DNA of 7,893 bases. Origin: an uncultured Gemmatimonadota bacterium. Lineage in GTDB: Bacteria > Gemmatimonadota > Gemmatimonadetes > Gemmatimonadales > GWC2-71-9. The stretch lies in assembly GCA_937961295.1 (NCBI GenBank), contig CALGOK010000197.1:1-7893 (forward strand), in the 5' to 3' direction. Each line of letters opens with the position of its first letter. The first letter of the stretch is position 1. Shown in pieces: positions 6,054 through 7,893 of the stretch. The position numbers were made by a program, and so were the translations under genes. The notes beneath the pieces were generated by a model. It was not told where the DNA came from. It saw only the letters and a program-made list of their open reading frames with translations, and did not search any database.

Positions 6054-6116
6054 GCGCGCCGCTCGCGGCGCGCGATCTCCGTCCCCCTCACCGCCGCGCC
6101 GCTCGCGGCGCGCGAT
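6054..6116. repeat. Direct repeat (22 bp, 40-bp spacing), each copy a GC hairpin
   Basis: The 22 bases at 6055-6076 recur exactly at 6095-6116. Each copy is itself palindromic around GCTCGC: the first forms nine complementary pairs (6054-6062 with 6065-6073), the second eight (6095-6102 with 6105-6112). Very tight loops mean a 7-8-bp stem in practice. The 18 bp between the copies is unrelated, including GTCCCCCTCACC. The element begins 4 bp after the regulator stop codon. Confidence 0.75.
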
Positions 6117-6145
6117 GTCGGCATCGCGCGGCCCAAGGGCCGCGC
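6109..6145. terminator. Overlapping GC-rich hairpins between convergent genes, probable bidirectional terminator region
   Basis: Two perfect 9-bp inverted repeats overlap. CGCGCGATG (6109-6117) pairs with CATCGCGCG (6122-6130) around TCGG, and GCGCGGCCC (6126-6134) pairs with GGGCCGCGC (6137-6145) around AA. The first also overlaps the stem at 6095-6112, so these stems exclude one another. They sit between the ends of the convergent regulator (6050) and amidohydrolase (6161) genes, where transcription from both sides should stop. There is no T-tract on either strand, so termination is inferred from position and stem strength. Confidence 0.5.
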
Positions 6146-6160
6146 CTGCAGGGATTCGGC

Positions 6161-7831
<1,671 letters not shown>

Positions 7832-7840
7832 GAGGGTGGT

Positions 7841-7893
7841 CGTTAGTCGTTAGTCGTTAGTCGTTAGTCGTTAGTCGTTAGTCGTTAGTCGTT
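7841..7893. repeat. CGTTAGT heptanucleotide tandem array, continuing past the right edge
   Basis: Seven perfect copies of CGTTAGT (7841-7889) are followed by CGTT at the window end, so the true copy number is unknown. On the minus strand the unit reads ACTAACG. The array begins 9 bp upstream of the amidohydrolase start codon and fills the position where its ribosome-binding site, leader and perhaps promoter would be. It has no sequence relation to the GTGAAGG-type arrays around the kinase apart from the 7-bp period. The lack of any divergence between copies suggests recent expansion or active homogenisation. Confidence 0.93.

Noticed and set aside
7841..7893. Telomere-like or origin iteron interpretation of the CGTTAGT array
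   Set aside because: There is no replication gene, DnaA box cluster or terminal structure here, and the position beside a gene start matches the other intergenic heptad arrays better.

Overview
The window is GC-rich (roughly 70% by eye), densely coded DNA from a Gram-negative bacterium: it encodes an RND inner-membrane pump, the start of a TolC-type outer-membrane protein, and a lipoprotein amidohydrolase. The very high GC, the gene types and the intergenic heptanucleotide repeats would fit Gemmatimonadota or a similar environmental phylum. That placement is an inference; no 16S or marker gene is present.

Layout. On the minus strand, 3308-240 is a complete HAE1-type RND transporter. It is coupled through an ATGA overlap to an outer-membrane factor gene that runs off the left edge (243-1). 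No membrane-fusion protein gene is present upstream of the pump. Divergent from it is a 125-aa helical protein (3389-3766, +) whose centre resembles an Hpt phosphotransfer domain with the histidine replaced. Its end overlaps, tail to tail, a 51-aa membrane protein (3908-3753, -). Then comes a two-component pair on the plus strand: a seven-helix membrane histidine kinase of the HisKA_3/NarX class (4038-5342) and a NarL/LuxR-type response regulator (5421-6050). A convergent intergenic region packed with GC hairpins (6051-6160) separates the regulator from a minus-strand YtcJ-like metal-dependent amidohydrolase lipoprotein (7831-6161).

The most distinctive content is non-coding. Three heptanucleotide tandem arrays lie at gene starts. 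A 12-unit array that folds back on itself (3951-4034) directly precedes the kinase. A second array of the same GTGAAGG/CCTTCAC family (5325-5398) overlaps the kinase stop codon and fills the kinase-regulator gap, so the kinase is bracketed by related arrays. An unrelated CGTTAGT array (7841-7893, running off the right edge) sits 9 nt from the amidohydrolase start codon. The kinase and amidohydrolase starts next to arrays have no visible Shine-Dalgarno sequence, whereas the regulator has a good one.

How the genes work together: the kinase and regulator very probably form one signalling pathway, and the RND pump and TolC protein one export complex. No sequence evidence ties the two systems together beyond proximity. 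I found no known defence or mobile system, CRISPR array, tRNA or rRNA.
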